NCBI GenBank assembly: GCA_035505995.1
Contig: DATJQF010000060.1
Coordinates: 1-9,350, forward strand
Source: DATJQF01 sp035505995
GTDB lineage: Bacteria > Bacteroidota > Bacteroidia > Bacteroidales > FEN-979
Direction: 5' to 3'
Length of the DNA: 9,350 bases
Each line of letters begins with the position of its first letter. The stretch's first letter is position 1. The position numbers and the translations under genes are program-made. The notes under the pieces are model-generated. The model saw only the letters and a list, made by a program, of their open reading frames with translations, was not told the origin of the DNA and did not search any database. Below are positions 1-5,681 of this stretch, in pieces.

Positions 1-1396
1 ACAGGTTCTGGGCGAAGATCTGCTGGCCTCCGAGCCGGTCGTCCCACCAGGCATACACCACCTGGCTGTTGGCCAGCGGTCCGGCATACAGGTTCCCCTT
101 GCCGCTCTGCTTGGTGGATACGTCCCTGTACCCACCGGTCCAGACGGTATTCCCACTGCTGTCGACCCGGATCGCCCTTACCTTCGTCTGGGTGCTGGTC
201 ACCCAGTCGTCGTAAAAATAAGATACGATCGCCCCGGCTTTCATGGGACTGACGTTGATGATGGTCACATTCTTATTGGAAAGCTGCACGAACAGCTTGG
301 CATTGGTTCCCCAGTGCAGGGTGCCGTCCATGCTCACCCGCTGGCCGAACAGGCCGTAGGAGTTCTGGTTCAGGTCGGTCTCCCGCCAGAAGACGTACAG
401 CTCATGATTCACCGTATCGCAACCGATATTGGGCTCCAGGTGCAGGGTGGAGGAATTGGTATTCACTTCCACCCCGTTCGGGGCCATCGTGACGTTCCCG
501 CCGGCATCCACATGCTGCACAAACGTGCTCAGGTGGTTGGCCACTTTTTCATAGAACCAGCAGACGAAAGCGCCGCCCAGTCCGTCGGCTGCAACGATCG
601 GATGGACATAGACCGGCGTTGCTCCCGTGAAAAGGGTGGCAGGGGCGCTCCATACCGCGTTCCCGGACGGATCGTATTTCTGTGCCAGGATGATCCGGTT
701 GGGAGCATAATAAGGGCCCCATTCCTTGTAATTGACCAGGAGGGTATTCCCGTTCTCCGCCGCCACCACACGGGGCCAGGTGTAATTATAGCCCGATTCC
801 CCGAGCACCAGGTCGGAAGACCATTGCTTCACCCCGGCGTTGCTGAGCCGTTGCATGATGACCGTTTCGTCGCCGGTATTGGGAGACCGGGGCCACGCCA
901 CCGCAACGCTGTTATCCGGGAAAGCAGCCAGCACGGGGTCGGCCTCGAAATCGGGATTATCGGAGAGCTGGACTCCGTTGGGCCCCCACAGGAATGCTCC
1001 CGAGGGAGAGATCTTGTAAATGAAGATATCGTTGGCAGTCGCCCGCATATCCTGGAACGAGATGACCGCGCAGGTATCGGGGCAAACGATCATGCTGTAA
1101 TCGGTGATCCAGGTCATGGACGGATGCCCGCTGATGAACAGCCCGGGGATGGACCACTGAAAATTGCCGGCAGCATCCAGGCACTGCATCCAGGGATAAT
1201 AATTACCTCCGGAACCGGGCGTAAACCAACTGATATAAGTGGTTCCGCAGGGATGGGTGGCGACGTATGGAACCGCAGCCTCATCCCCCGAATAGGAGAT
1301 CTGCGTATTATCGAGCGGGTTGTTGCTCCACTGGGCGCCGGCAGGCAGCACGGAGAACAGACAAAAAGTCATCAACAGTAACAGCTTTGTTTTCAT
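1..1396 (-). CDS. Secreted repeat protein, possible beta-propeller (3' end outside window)
   Basis: Reading leftwards from ATG 1396-1394, all 465 codons to the window edge are open, so the gene is real but truncated by the window. Residues 1-22 form a signal peptide: Lys at 2 and 4, a hydrophobic core (LLLLMTFCLFSVL), then AGA-Q as a likely signal peptidase I site. The rest is rich in Gly, Asn, Trp and aromatic residues and contains a repeat of about 56 residues whose core reads roughly Q-x-h-D-x-x-G-x-x-x-W. The last visible stretch, with WWDDR and IFAQN, resembles units often seen in large Bacteroidota secreted proteins that end in a type IX secretion sorting domain; any such C-terminus would lie outside the window. 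No enzyme motif was recognised. Its start overlaps the stop of the upstream membrane glycosyltransferase-like gene by four bases (ATGA), so the two are probably translationally coupled. Likely location: outer surface or extracellular. Function unknown. Confidence 0.88.
   Translation of the reverse strand, partial: MKTKLLLLMTFCLFSVLPAGAQWSNNPLDNTQISYSGDEAAVPYVATHPCGTTYISWFTPGSGGNYYPWMQCLDAAGNFQWSIPGLFISGHPSMTWITDYSMIVCPDTCAVISFQDMRATANDIFIYKISPSGAFLWGPNGVQLSDNPDFEADPVLAAFPDNSVAVAWPRSPNTGDETVIMQRLSNAGVKQWSSDLVLGESGYNYTWPRVVAAENGNTLLVNYKEWGPYYAPNRIILAQKYDPSGNAVWSAPATLFTGATPVYVHPIVAADGLGGAFVCWFYEKVANHLSTFVQHVDAGGNVTMAPNGVEVNTNSSTLHLEPNIGCDTVNHELYVFWRETDLNQNSYGLFGQRVSMDGTLHWGTNAKLFVQLSNKNVTIINVSPMKAGAIVSYFYDDWVTSTQTKVRAIRVDSSGNTVWTGGYRDVSTKQSGKGNLYAGPLANSQVVYAWWDDRLGGQQIFAQNL
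2..1201 (-). repeat. Protein-level tandem repeat, about 56 residues per unit, seven full copies plus one partial
   Basis: Within the secreted protein (residues 66-465) a core Q/K-x-h-[DS]-x-x-G-x-x-x-W recurs. The Trp, or the residue in its place, falls at 81, 137, 192, 249, 304 (Met), 362 and 419; an eighth unit begins with IFAQN at 461 and is cut by the window edge. Spacings are 56, 55, 57, 55, 58 and 57 residues. Examples are YKISPSGAFLW, QRLSNAGVKQW, QKYDPSGNAVW and QRVSMDGTLHW. The units have diverged well beyond DNA identity, so this is an old domain architecture and not a recent DNA duplication. A period of 50-60 residues with a beta-turn Gly and a closing Trp would suit propeller blades, but the fold is inference. 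Confidence 0.8.
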
Positions 1397-2661
1397 AAGG
1401 GGATGGTTTTGATTTTTGACGGGCGACAGAAAGCCAGGACTCCTGCCAGCAGCAGGACCCCGTAAGTAAGGATCTTGAAGTGATCGTACAGGTCATTATA
1501 TTGTCCGAGGATGAAATGGGCGTTCAGCACCAGGTAAATGATAATCGTCAGCGTGATTAAAATTACTTTATTAATCTTTCGCGAACGAGACAGCGGCTCC
1601 CGCGGTGGACCCCCAAAATAAACCTCCAGGAGATACAGGACCAGGTAGGTGGTGGCCGGGAAGGCGAACAGGAAAGCATAATGCTGCTGATGCGGAAAAA
1701 GCAGCGGTGCCGTCAGCAGCACATAGCTCAGCTCATAGAATTCCTGGAGCCGGCTTTTCTCTTTCCGGAACGGGCGGTCATGAATGAACCACAGGGCCAG
1801 CAGGACGAAGAAGGCCCGCACGGCATTGATCACGACAGAAAGGTCTTTCAGCGGGATATCCGCGATATTGCGCTTGAGCAGGAGAGAATTGTTGTTGCGG
1901 GCGTTTTTTACCAGGAGCACCGAGCAGAGGGTGGTCAGGGAATGGAAGCTGTCCTCGTCCACATCCAGGATATGCTTTTGATTCGTGGGGTTGACCAGCT
2001 TCCAGCGTTCTTTCAGCAGGAAGGCATTATACTTAAAACCTATCAGGAGGGAGGGAAGGACCAGGAGGACGCACAGGAAAACAAGCGTATAAACAACCGG
2101 GCGGAACCGGGCCCGGTAAATCAACCAGGGGATCACCACCAGCGGCAGGATCTTGATGTCGATGCCCAGGGCGATCAGCAGGCTCCCGGCCAGCTCCCGG
2201 CGGCGATCGATCTGGTACAATCCTTCCATCGTAAGGTAGAGGATGCAGGTGGTCATCTGGGCCAGATGGAAATTATCCCGCAGGAAACGCAGGATGAACA
2301 GGAAGGACAGGAAGGTAAAGATCCTTCTCATTTTCACCGTCAGCCGGTCGGTCCCGAGATAATAAGAAAAGATCTTCCAGATGCGGAAGACAAAGAAGAG
2401 ATTCAGCACCAGCCAGAGGAATTTCGCCAGGTAAAGGGGGATGAACGCCAGCGGGTAGAGGATCAGGGCGAAGAGTACCGAATAGTAATAATGGTACCAG
2501 TCGTTGTACAAGATCTGGTAAATATTCTTTCCCTGGAAAAGATCGAGGGACGCCCGAAGGAAAATATAGAAATCTCCCCGTCCCCGTGATTCGTAAAGGA
2601 GGATCAGGAGAAGGATCAGGAGCGCAAGGTACTCATACCATTTGAGGTAGAATTTTTTCAG
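1393..2661 (-). CDS. Polytopic membrane glycosyltransferase-like protein (GT87/DUF2029 type), probable CTG start
   Basis: From CTG 2661 this reads 422 residues with about ten hydrophobic segments, roughly at 11-23, 59-80, 81-95, 113-125, 159-183, 189-207, 267-283, 317-337, 354-375 and 388-402. Features typical of GT87/DUF2029 polyprenyl-phosphate-sugar-dependent GT-C enzymes are: RGDF at 28-31 just after the first membrane segment, where Asp30 could be the catalytic acid; a G-K-N-x-Y stretch at 44-48; a polar turn with Gln135; DIK at 168-170 leading into a Pro-containing membrane helix; and PHQQHY near 313-318 late in the protein. In this family the sugar is transferred on the outer face of the inner membrane. 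The frame is open only from 2682 (TGA at 2685-2683) and contains no ATG or GTG before 2511, where a TTG occurs. That TTG lies inside conserved sequence, so a start there would remove the first helix and Asp30. CTG 2661 gives a sensible KKFYLKWYEY N-terminus. Specificity unknown. Confidence 0.78.
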   Translation of the reverse strand: MKKFYLKWYEYLALLILLLILLYESRGRGDFYIFLRASLDLFQGKNIYQILYNDWYHYYYSVLFALILYPLAFIPLYLAKFLWLVLNLFFVFRIWKIFSYYLGTDRLTVKMRRIFTFLSFLFILRFLRDNFHLAQMTTCILYLTMEGLYQIDRRRELAGSLLIALGIDIKILPLVVIPWLIYRARFRPVVYTLVFLCVLLVLPSLLIGFKYNAFLLKERWKLVNPTNQKHILDVDEDSFHSLTTLCSVLLVKNARNNNSLLLKRNIADIPLKDLSVVINAVRAFFVLLALWFIHDRPFRKEKSRLQEFYELSYVLLTAPLLFPHQQHYAFLFAFPATTYLVLYLLEVYFGGPPREPLSRSRKINKVILITLTIIIYLVLNAHFILGQYNDLYDHFKILTYGVLLLAGVLAFCRPSKIKTIPL

Positions 2662-2683
2662 GCCCGGTGCAGTTTTATCCCTT

Positions 2684-2691
2684 CAAAGATA
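2684..2691 (-). promoter_or_regulatory. Bacteroidota-type -7 promoter element for the leftward operon
   Basis: Read on the minus strand, positions 2691-2684 are TATCTTTG, a perfect match to the Bacteroidota -7 consensus TAnnTTTG. No TTTG -33 element is seen at the normal spacing of about 20 bases; the nearest TTG, at 2707-2705, is too close. Transcription would start near 2680-2677, giving a leader of about 16-20 bases before CTG 2661. This fits that codon, or one close to it, as the start of the glycosyltransferase-like gene. Confidence 0.5.
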
Positions 2692-2792
2692 GGGAAGAGT
2701 TGGGCAACATATTCCGGGACCCGTAAAAAATCGCCGAACCCCCGGGAAATGATAAAATTTTAAAAAAAATACAAGACCCGGAAGAAATATTT

Positions 2793-2800
2793 TACTTTTG
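2793..2800 (+). promoter_or_regulatory. Bacteroidota-type -7 promoter element for the peroxiredoxin gene
   Basis: TACTTTTG is a perfect TAnnTTTG match, 33 bases before the ATG at 2834. It lies in a strongly AT-rich stretch (about 2745-2833) that contrasts with the GC-rich genes on either side. The expected transcription start near 2807 gives an A/T-rich leader of about 27 bases without a Shine-Dalgarno sequence, as is usual in this phylum. No good -33 TTTG is visible; A-tracts occupy that position. Together with the leftward element at 2691-2684, this makes 2662-2833 a divergent promoter region. Confidence 0.6.
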
Positions 2801-2833
2801 TATTAAATTAATCTAAATCAAAATAACAATCCT

Positions 2834-3565
2834 ATGAAAACTCTAGCCCTAAGTTTAGCTCTTTTACTATCTACTGTTCTCTCGTTATTTTCCCAGGATG
2901 TGCAGACCATCCGGATCCCGCTGATAGGAGAGACCGCTCCCGCCTTTGTGGCGGAATCCACCAAGGGAACGGTGCATTTCCCGGATGATTATTTCGGAAA
3001 ATGGAAGATCCTGTACAGTCACCCTTCCGATTTTACCCCGGTATGCACTTCCGAGATCATTGAGCTTGCCGAGATGCAGCCCGAGCTGGAGAAACTGAAT
3101 ACCAAAGTGTTTATCGTCTCCACCGACGGCATCAGCAGCCACCTGGAATGGATCAAATCGATGGAGTCGTTCCGGTACAAGGACCGGCCGCCCGTGAAGA
3201 TTGATTTTCCATTTATTTCCGATAAATCGATGGAGATCTCGAAAAAATACGGGATGATCCACCCCGTGGCCAATACCACGAAAGACGTCAGGGGCGTATT
3301 CATCGTGGATCCGGACGATCACATCCAGGCCATTTTCTTTTACCCGATTGCCATCGGGAGGAATATGGACGAGATCAAAAGGACCCTGATCGCCCTGCAA
3401 TTGTCGGCAAGCAGGAATGTGCTGACGCCCGCCGACTGGAAACCCGGCGAGGATGTGCTGATCCACAGTCCGCAAACCCAGCAGGATGCGCAGAAACTGG
3501 CGGACAGGAATGACCCGGCTCTTTATTCCCCGGTCTGGTACCTGTGGTTCAAAAAGATGAAATAA
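2834..3565 (+). CDS. Exported 1-Cys peroxiredoxin (Prx6 type)
   Basis: A 243-residue thiol peroxidase predicted to reduce hydrogen peroxide or organic hydroperoxides in the periplasm. Residues 1-20 are a signal peptide (MKTLALSLALLLSTVLSLFS), so this is an exported form of a family that is usually cytosolic. The mature part is a thioredoxin fold. The active-site motif PSDFTPVC runs from 64 to 71, with Pro64, Thr68 and peroxidatic Cys71, and the matching catalytic Arg is probably Arg153 in DVRGVFIVDP. Cys71 is the only cysteine in the protein, so there is no resolving Cys and an external thiol or other reductant is needed. The C-terminal region, with ADWKPGEDVLI at 200-210, is typical of the Prx6 group and contributes to dimerisation. 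ATG 2834 is chosen because it gives the complete signal peptide and lies at a normal distance from the promoter. The multihaem cytochrome 101 bases downstream probably has its own promoter; whether it supplies electrons is unknown. Confidence 0.93.
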   Translation: MKTLALSLALLLSTVLSLFSQDVQTIRIPLIGETAPAFVAESTKGTVHFPDDYFGKWKILYSHPSDFTPVCTSEIIELAEMQPELEKLNTKVFIVSTDGISSHLEWIKSMESFRYKDRPPVKIDFPFISDKSMEISKKYGMIHPVANTTKDVRGVFIVDPDDHIQAIFFYPIAIGRNMDEIKRTLIALQLSASRNVLTPADWKPGEDVLIHSPQTQQDAQKLADRNDPALYSPVWYLWFKKMK

Positions 3566-3611
3566 ACCCTTCACTGCCGGTTCCCCGGGGGGTGGATTTG
3601 ATTGAAAAAAT

Positions 3612-3643
3612 TTTGCAGGTCTCGGGCAAACCTTGTACCTTAG
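3612..3643 (+). promoter_or_regulatory. Probable promoter of the multihaem cytochrome gene (-33 TTTG, -7 TAnnTTAG)
   Basis: TTTG at 3612-3615 is followed after 20 bases by TACCTTAG at 3636-3643. This is the Bacteroidota -33/-7 arrangement (TTTG, 19-21 bases, TAnnTTTG) with one mismatch in the -7 box. It lies 24 bases before the ATG at 3667. No rho-independent terminator is evident between 3566 and 3611, so read-through from the peroxiredoxin gene is also possible. The GGAGG at 3643-3647 overlaps the -7 box and lies too far from the ATG to serve as a ribosome binding site. Confidence 0.55.
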
Positions 3644-3666
3644 GAGGCCTACTTATCCACCCATCC

Positions 3667-4695
3667 ATGAAACCTTTAGTTTTTGTTGCCCTGGGCATTG
3701 TCACCTGCCTGGCATTGGTCAGTTATTCGGTGATCTCCCCGGAGGATGAAAAACCATCGGGGCAGGAGAATTTCTACAAAAACAGTCTCCATTACACCAA
3801 CAAGGGACTGAGCTACATCTATTCCAAAGAGCAGGGCGGGCTGGAGCGGCTTACCGGAATGCCGGCCGGGGAGATGGGATGCCAGCGGGCGCGCTGCCAC
3901 GCATACACCTGCGATGCCTGCCATGTGAAGGAATCCGGCAACCAGAAAGCGTATACGCTGGATACCGCCGTCTTGTATGCCGCCTGCAGGAGATGCCACG
4001 GAGATATGGCCAGGGACAACCCGGATGTTCATTTCAGCCGGGGAATGAAGTGCAACGACTGTCACACCTCGCGCGAGATCCACGGGGACGGCACCGAGCA
4101 CAACACCTACCTGGAACCCGGATTCTTCGACGTGAGCTGCCGGAAATGCCATGTGACCCTCACCCCGTCGGAAAGCCATACCGTCCACGGCGATAAGCTC
4201 GATTGCATCGCCTGCCACGGGATCGAAGGAACCACCTGCATGAATTGCCACATCGAGACCCGCTATTCGGGAGGGAAGGATGCCCAGATCCCGCTCCACA
4301 ACATGGCTTTCCTGGTGAACCATAACGGGAAGGTCACCCTGGCGAACCTGCTGACCTACGTTTACCAGAACAAAACCATGATCACGTTTGCCAAGGATTT
4401 TTCACATTCGGTGAAGAAAGCCGGAAGGGTTTGCAAGGATTGCCACGGCACGGCGATCGTGAACGGAATGAAAGATAAGACCTTCCGCCTGACCCGCTGG
4501 GAAAAGGATTCCCTGGTCAATGTCCGGGGCGTGATCCCGGTGCTGGACGGGTACGACTGGAACCTGGTCTTCCTTACCAAGGAAAACGGGAAATGGGTCC
4601 CGTTGCCGGATCCCGAAAAGCCCCTGCTGAACTATTCCGGTTACTGCAGCCCGATCACGCAGGCACAGTTCGAAAGCCTGCTTAAATTTTACTGA
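3667..4695 (+). CDS. Multihaem c-type cytochrome, potentially octahaem, N-terminally anchored or exported
   Basis: This 342-residue protein begins with a hydrophobic segment (residues 3-20) acting as an export signal or membrane anchor. It carries seven CXXCH haem c sites: CDACH 82, CRRCH 107, CNDCH 129, CRKCH 158, CIACH 180, CMNCH 191 and CKDCH 256. A CX4CH site, CQRARCH, lies at 72-78; CX4CH is a known attachment variant in cytochromes c3. Nine histidines outside these motifs (42, 122, 139, 145, 171, 174, 211, 219, 247) are enough to supply distal ligands for bis-His coordination of all eight. After residue 261 there is a haem-free tail of about 80 residues with one Cys (327). A frame extends upstream to a GTG at 3544, but that start lies inside the peroxiredoxin gene and would bury the export signal, so ATG 3667 is preferred. 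Role: periplasmic electron transfer. No catalytic family such as nitrite or hydroxylamine reductase was recognised, and the partner is unknown. Confidence 0.9.
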   Translation: MKPLVFVALGIVTCLALVSYSVISPEDEKPSGQENFYKNSLHYTNKGLSYIYSKEQGGLERLTGMPAGEMGCQRARCHAYTCDACHVKESGNQKAYTLDTAVLYAACRRCHGDMARDNPDVHFSRGMKCNDCHTSREIHGDGTEHNTYLEPGFFDVSCRKCHVTLTPSESHTVHGDKLDCIACHGIEGTTCMNCHIETRYSGGKDAQIPLHNMAFLVNHNGKVTLANLLTYVYQNKTMITFAKDFSHSVKKAGRVCKDCHGTAIVNGMKDKTFRLTRWEKDSLVNVRGVIPVLDGYDWNLVFLTKENGKWVPLPDPEKPLLNYSGYCSPITQAQFESLLKFY

Positions 4696-4722
4696 CCGGG
4701 AGGAGGGTAAGCCAACATATAC

Positions 4723-4730
4723 TAAATTAG
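4723..4730 (+). promoter_or_regulatory. Possible -7 element before the enoyl-CoA hydratase gene
   Basis: TAAATTAG matches TAnnTTTG with one mismatch, the same TAnnTTAG variant seen before the cytochrome gene. It lies 40 bases before ATG 4771 in a short AT-rich stretch (4715-4765) between two GC-rich genes. No TTTG is found at -33, so the call is weak. It would give the acyl-CoA cluster a start of its own; no hairpin terminator is seen after the cytochrome gene. Confidence 0.3.
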
Positions 4731-4770
4731 CATTAAAATTTCAGTATTGTACCATTAAACACCAGACCCT

Positions 4771-5550
4771 ATGGAACCTGTGGATTACAAAATCCTGAAA
4801 GTGAATTATAACGAGGGGATTGCCCAGATCACGATCTTCCGGCCGGAAGTGCTGAACGCGCTCAACTCGGATGTATTCGCCGTCCTGAACGACGCCCTGA
4901 ACGACCTGAGCAAGCAACGCGACCTTAAAGTGATCGTGATCACCGGGGAAGGAAAAGGATTCGTGGCCGGAGCGGATATCTCGGAAATGGCTGAGATGAC
5001 GGAACACCAGGCATATTGTTTTGCTAAAATGGGCAAGACGACATTTGAGAGGCTGGAAAAATTTGCGGTTCCGGTGATTGCCGCGGTGAACGGGTACGCC
5101 CTCGGGGGCGGACTGGAACTCGCGTTGGCCTGTGATTTCAGGATCGCCGCGAAAAGCGCAAAATTCGGACAGCCGGAAGTAACGCTGGGCCTTATCCCCG
5201 GGTATGCCGGCACGCAACGCCTTTCCCGCCTGATCGGGATCGGGAGTGCGCTGTACCTGATCCTGACCGCGGATATGATCACGGCCGAGGATGCGTTCAA
5301 AATGGGACTGGTGCAGAAGGTGGTGGAAGACGCCCAGCTGATGGAAGAGGTGATGAAAATGGCTAAAAAGATCGCCGCCAACGGCTCCCCGGCCGTCAAC
5401 AAAGCCAAGGAGATCATCCGGAAAGGGATGGAAAAGGATTTCAAATCCGCCTGCAAGCTGGAATCGGAAGCGTTCGGCAAACTTTTCGACTATCCATCCA
5501 CGAAAGAAGGGATGAAAGCGTTCCTGGAGAAGAGGAAACCGAATTGGTAA
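4771..5550 (+). CDS. Enoyl-CoA hydratase (crotonase family)
   Basis: A 259-residue protein, the normal length for the family, predicted to hydrate trans-2-enoyl-CoA to 3-hydroxyacyl-CoA, or the reverse, in the cytoplasm. The first oxyanion-hole and CoA-binding segment is FVAGADISEM (64-73). The second is YALGGGLELALACD (109-122). Both catalytic acids of true hydratases are present: Glu116 in GGGLE and Glu136 in GQPEVTLGLIPG, 20 residues apart as in the mammalian enzyme (Glu144 and Glu164). GYAGTQRL (144-151) is also typical. With both glutamates, a hydratase is favoured over isomerase, hydrolase or decarboxylase members. Chain length is not decided by the sequence; short-chain (crotonyl-CoA type) is a reasonable guess. 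It is the first gene of a run followed by dehydrogenase, thiolase and flavoprotein, separated from the dehydrogenase by 131 bases that hold the 9-bp repeat array. No Shine-Dalgarno sequence precedes the ATG. Confidence 0.93.
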   Translation: MEPVDYKILKVNYNEGIAQITIFRPEVLNALNSDVFAVLNDALNDLSKQRDLKVIVITGEGKGFVAGADISEMAEMTEHQAYCFAKMGKTTFERLEKFAVPVIAAVNGYALGGGLELALACDFRIAAKSAKFGQPEVTLGLIPGYAGTQRLSRLIGIGSALYLILTADMITAEDAFKMGLVQKVVEDAQLMEEVMKMAKKIAANGSPAVNKAKEIIRKGMEKDFKSACKLESEAFGKLFDYPSTKEGMKAFLEKRKPNW

Positions 5551-5583
5551 AAAGAGTGACAAGAGAAAACCGAAAAGTCCCCC

Positions 5584-5665
5584 ATAATAACCCTTAATAA
5601 CCCTAATTACCCTAATGACCTTAATAACCCTAATTACCTTAATGACCCTAATGACCCTAATCATC
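5584..5665 (+). repeat. Intergenic 9-bp tandem repeat array with a 27-bp higher-order period
   Basis: From 5594 to 5665 the sequence divides into eight consecutive 9-bp units of consensus YTAATNACC: TTAATAACC, CTAATTACC, CTAATGACC, TTAATAACC, CTAATTACC, TTAATGACC, CTAATGACC and a degenerate CTAATCATC. A further unit, ATAATAACC at 5584-5592, is offset by one base. The first three units (5594-5620) and the next three (5621-5647) are the same 27-bp sequence except for one base. The array fills most of the gap between the hydratase stop and the dehydrogenase ATG at 5682. Because 9 is a multiple of 3, the minus strand reads as repeated Val-Ile-Arg/Lys without stops, but that ORF is otherwise antisense to the hydratase. 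No inverted symmetry was seen, so it is not an obvious terminator. Function unknown. Confidence 0.9.
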
Positions 5666-5681
5666 ATCAATTAATATCCCT

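Noticed and set aside
314..1381. 355-codon ORF on the plus strand
   Set aside because: It is antisense to the secreted repeat protein, which has a signal peptide, periodic repeats and a coupled upstream gene. The plus-strand product has no coherent domain or hydrophobic pattern.
1681..2589. 302-codon ORF on the plus strand, rich in Gln, Glu and Asp
   Set aside because: Antisense of the hydrophobic membrane protein; codons of hydrophobic residues read backwards yield Gln/Glu/Asp-rich sequence. It resembles no known family.
3566..3611. Possible terminator around the CCCCGGGG run after the peroxiredoxin gene
   Set aside because: The palindrome has no loop and no T-tract directly after it, so it is not a convincing rho-independent terminator.
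3544..3666. Upstream extension of the cytochrome from GTG 3544
   Set aside because: It overlaps the end of the peroxiredoxin gene, crosses the likely promoter at 3612-3643 and would place 41 residues before the export signal.
4741..5670. 309-codon minus-strand ORF beginning with Val-Ile-Arg/Lys repeats
   Set aside because: It is the reverse reading of the 9-bp array followed by the antisense of the enoyl-CoA hydratase, which has all its catalytic residues on the plus strand.
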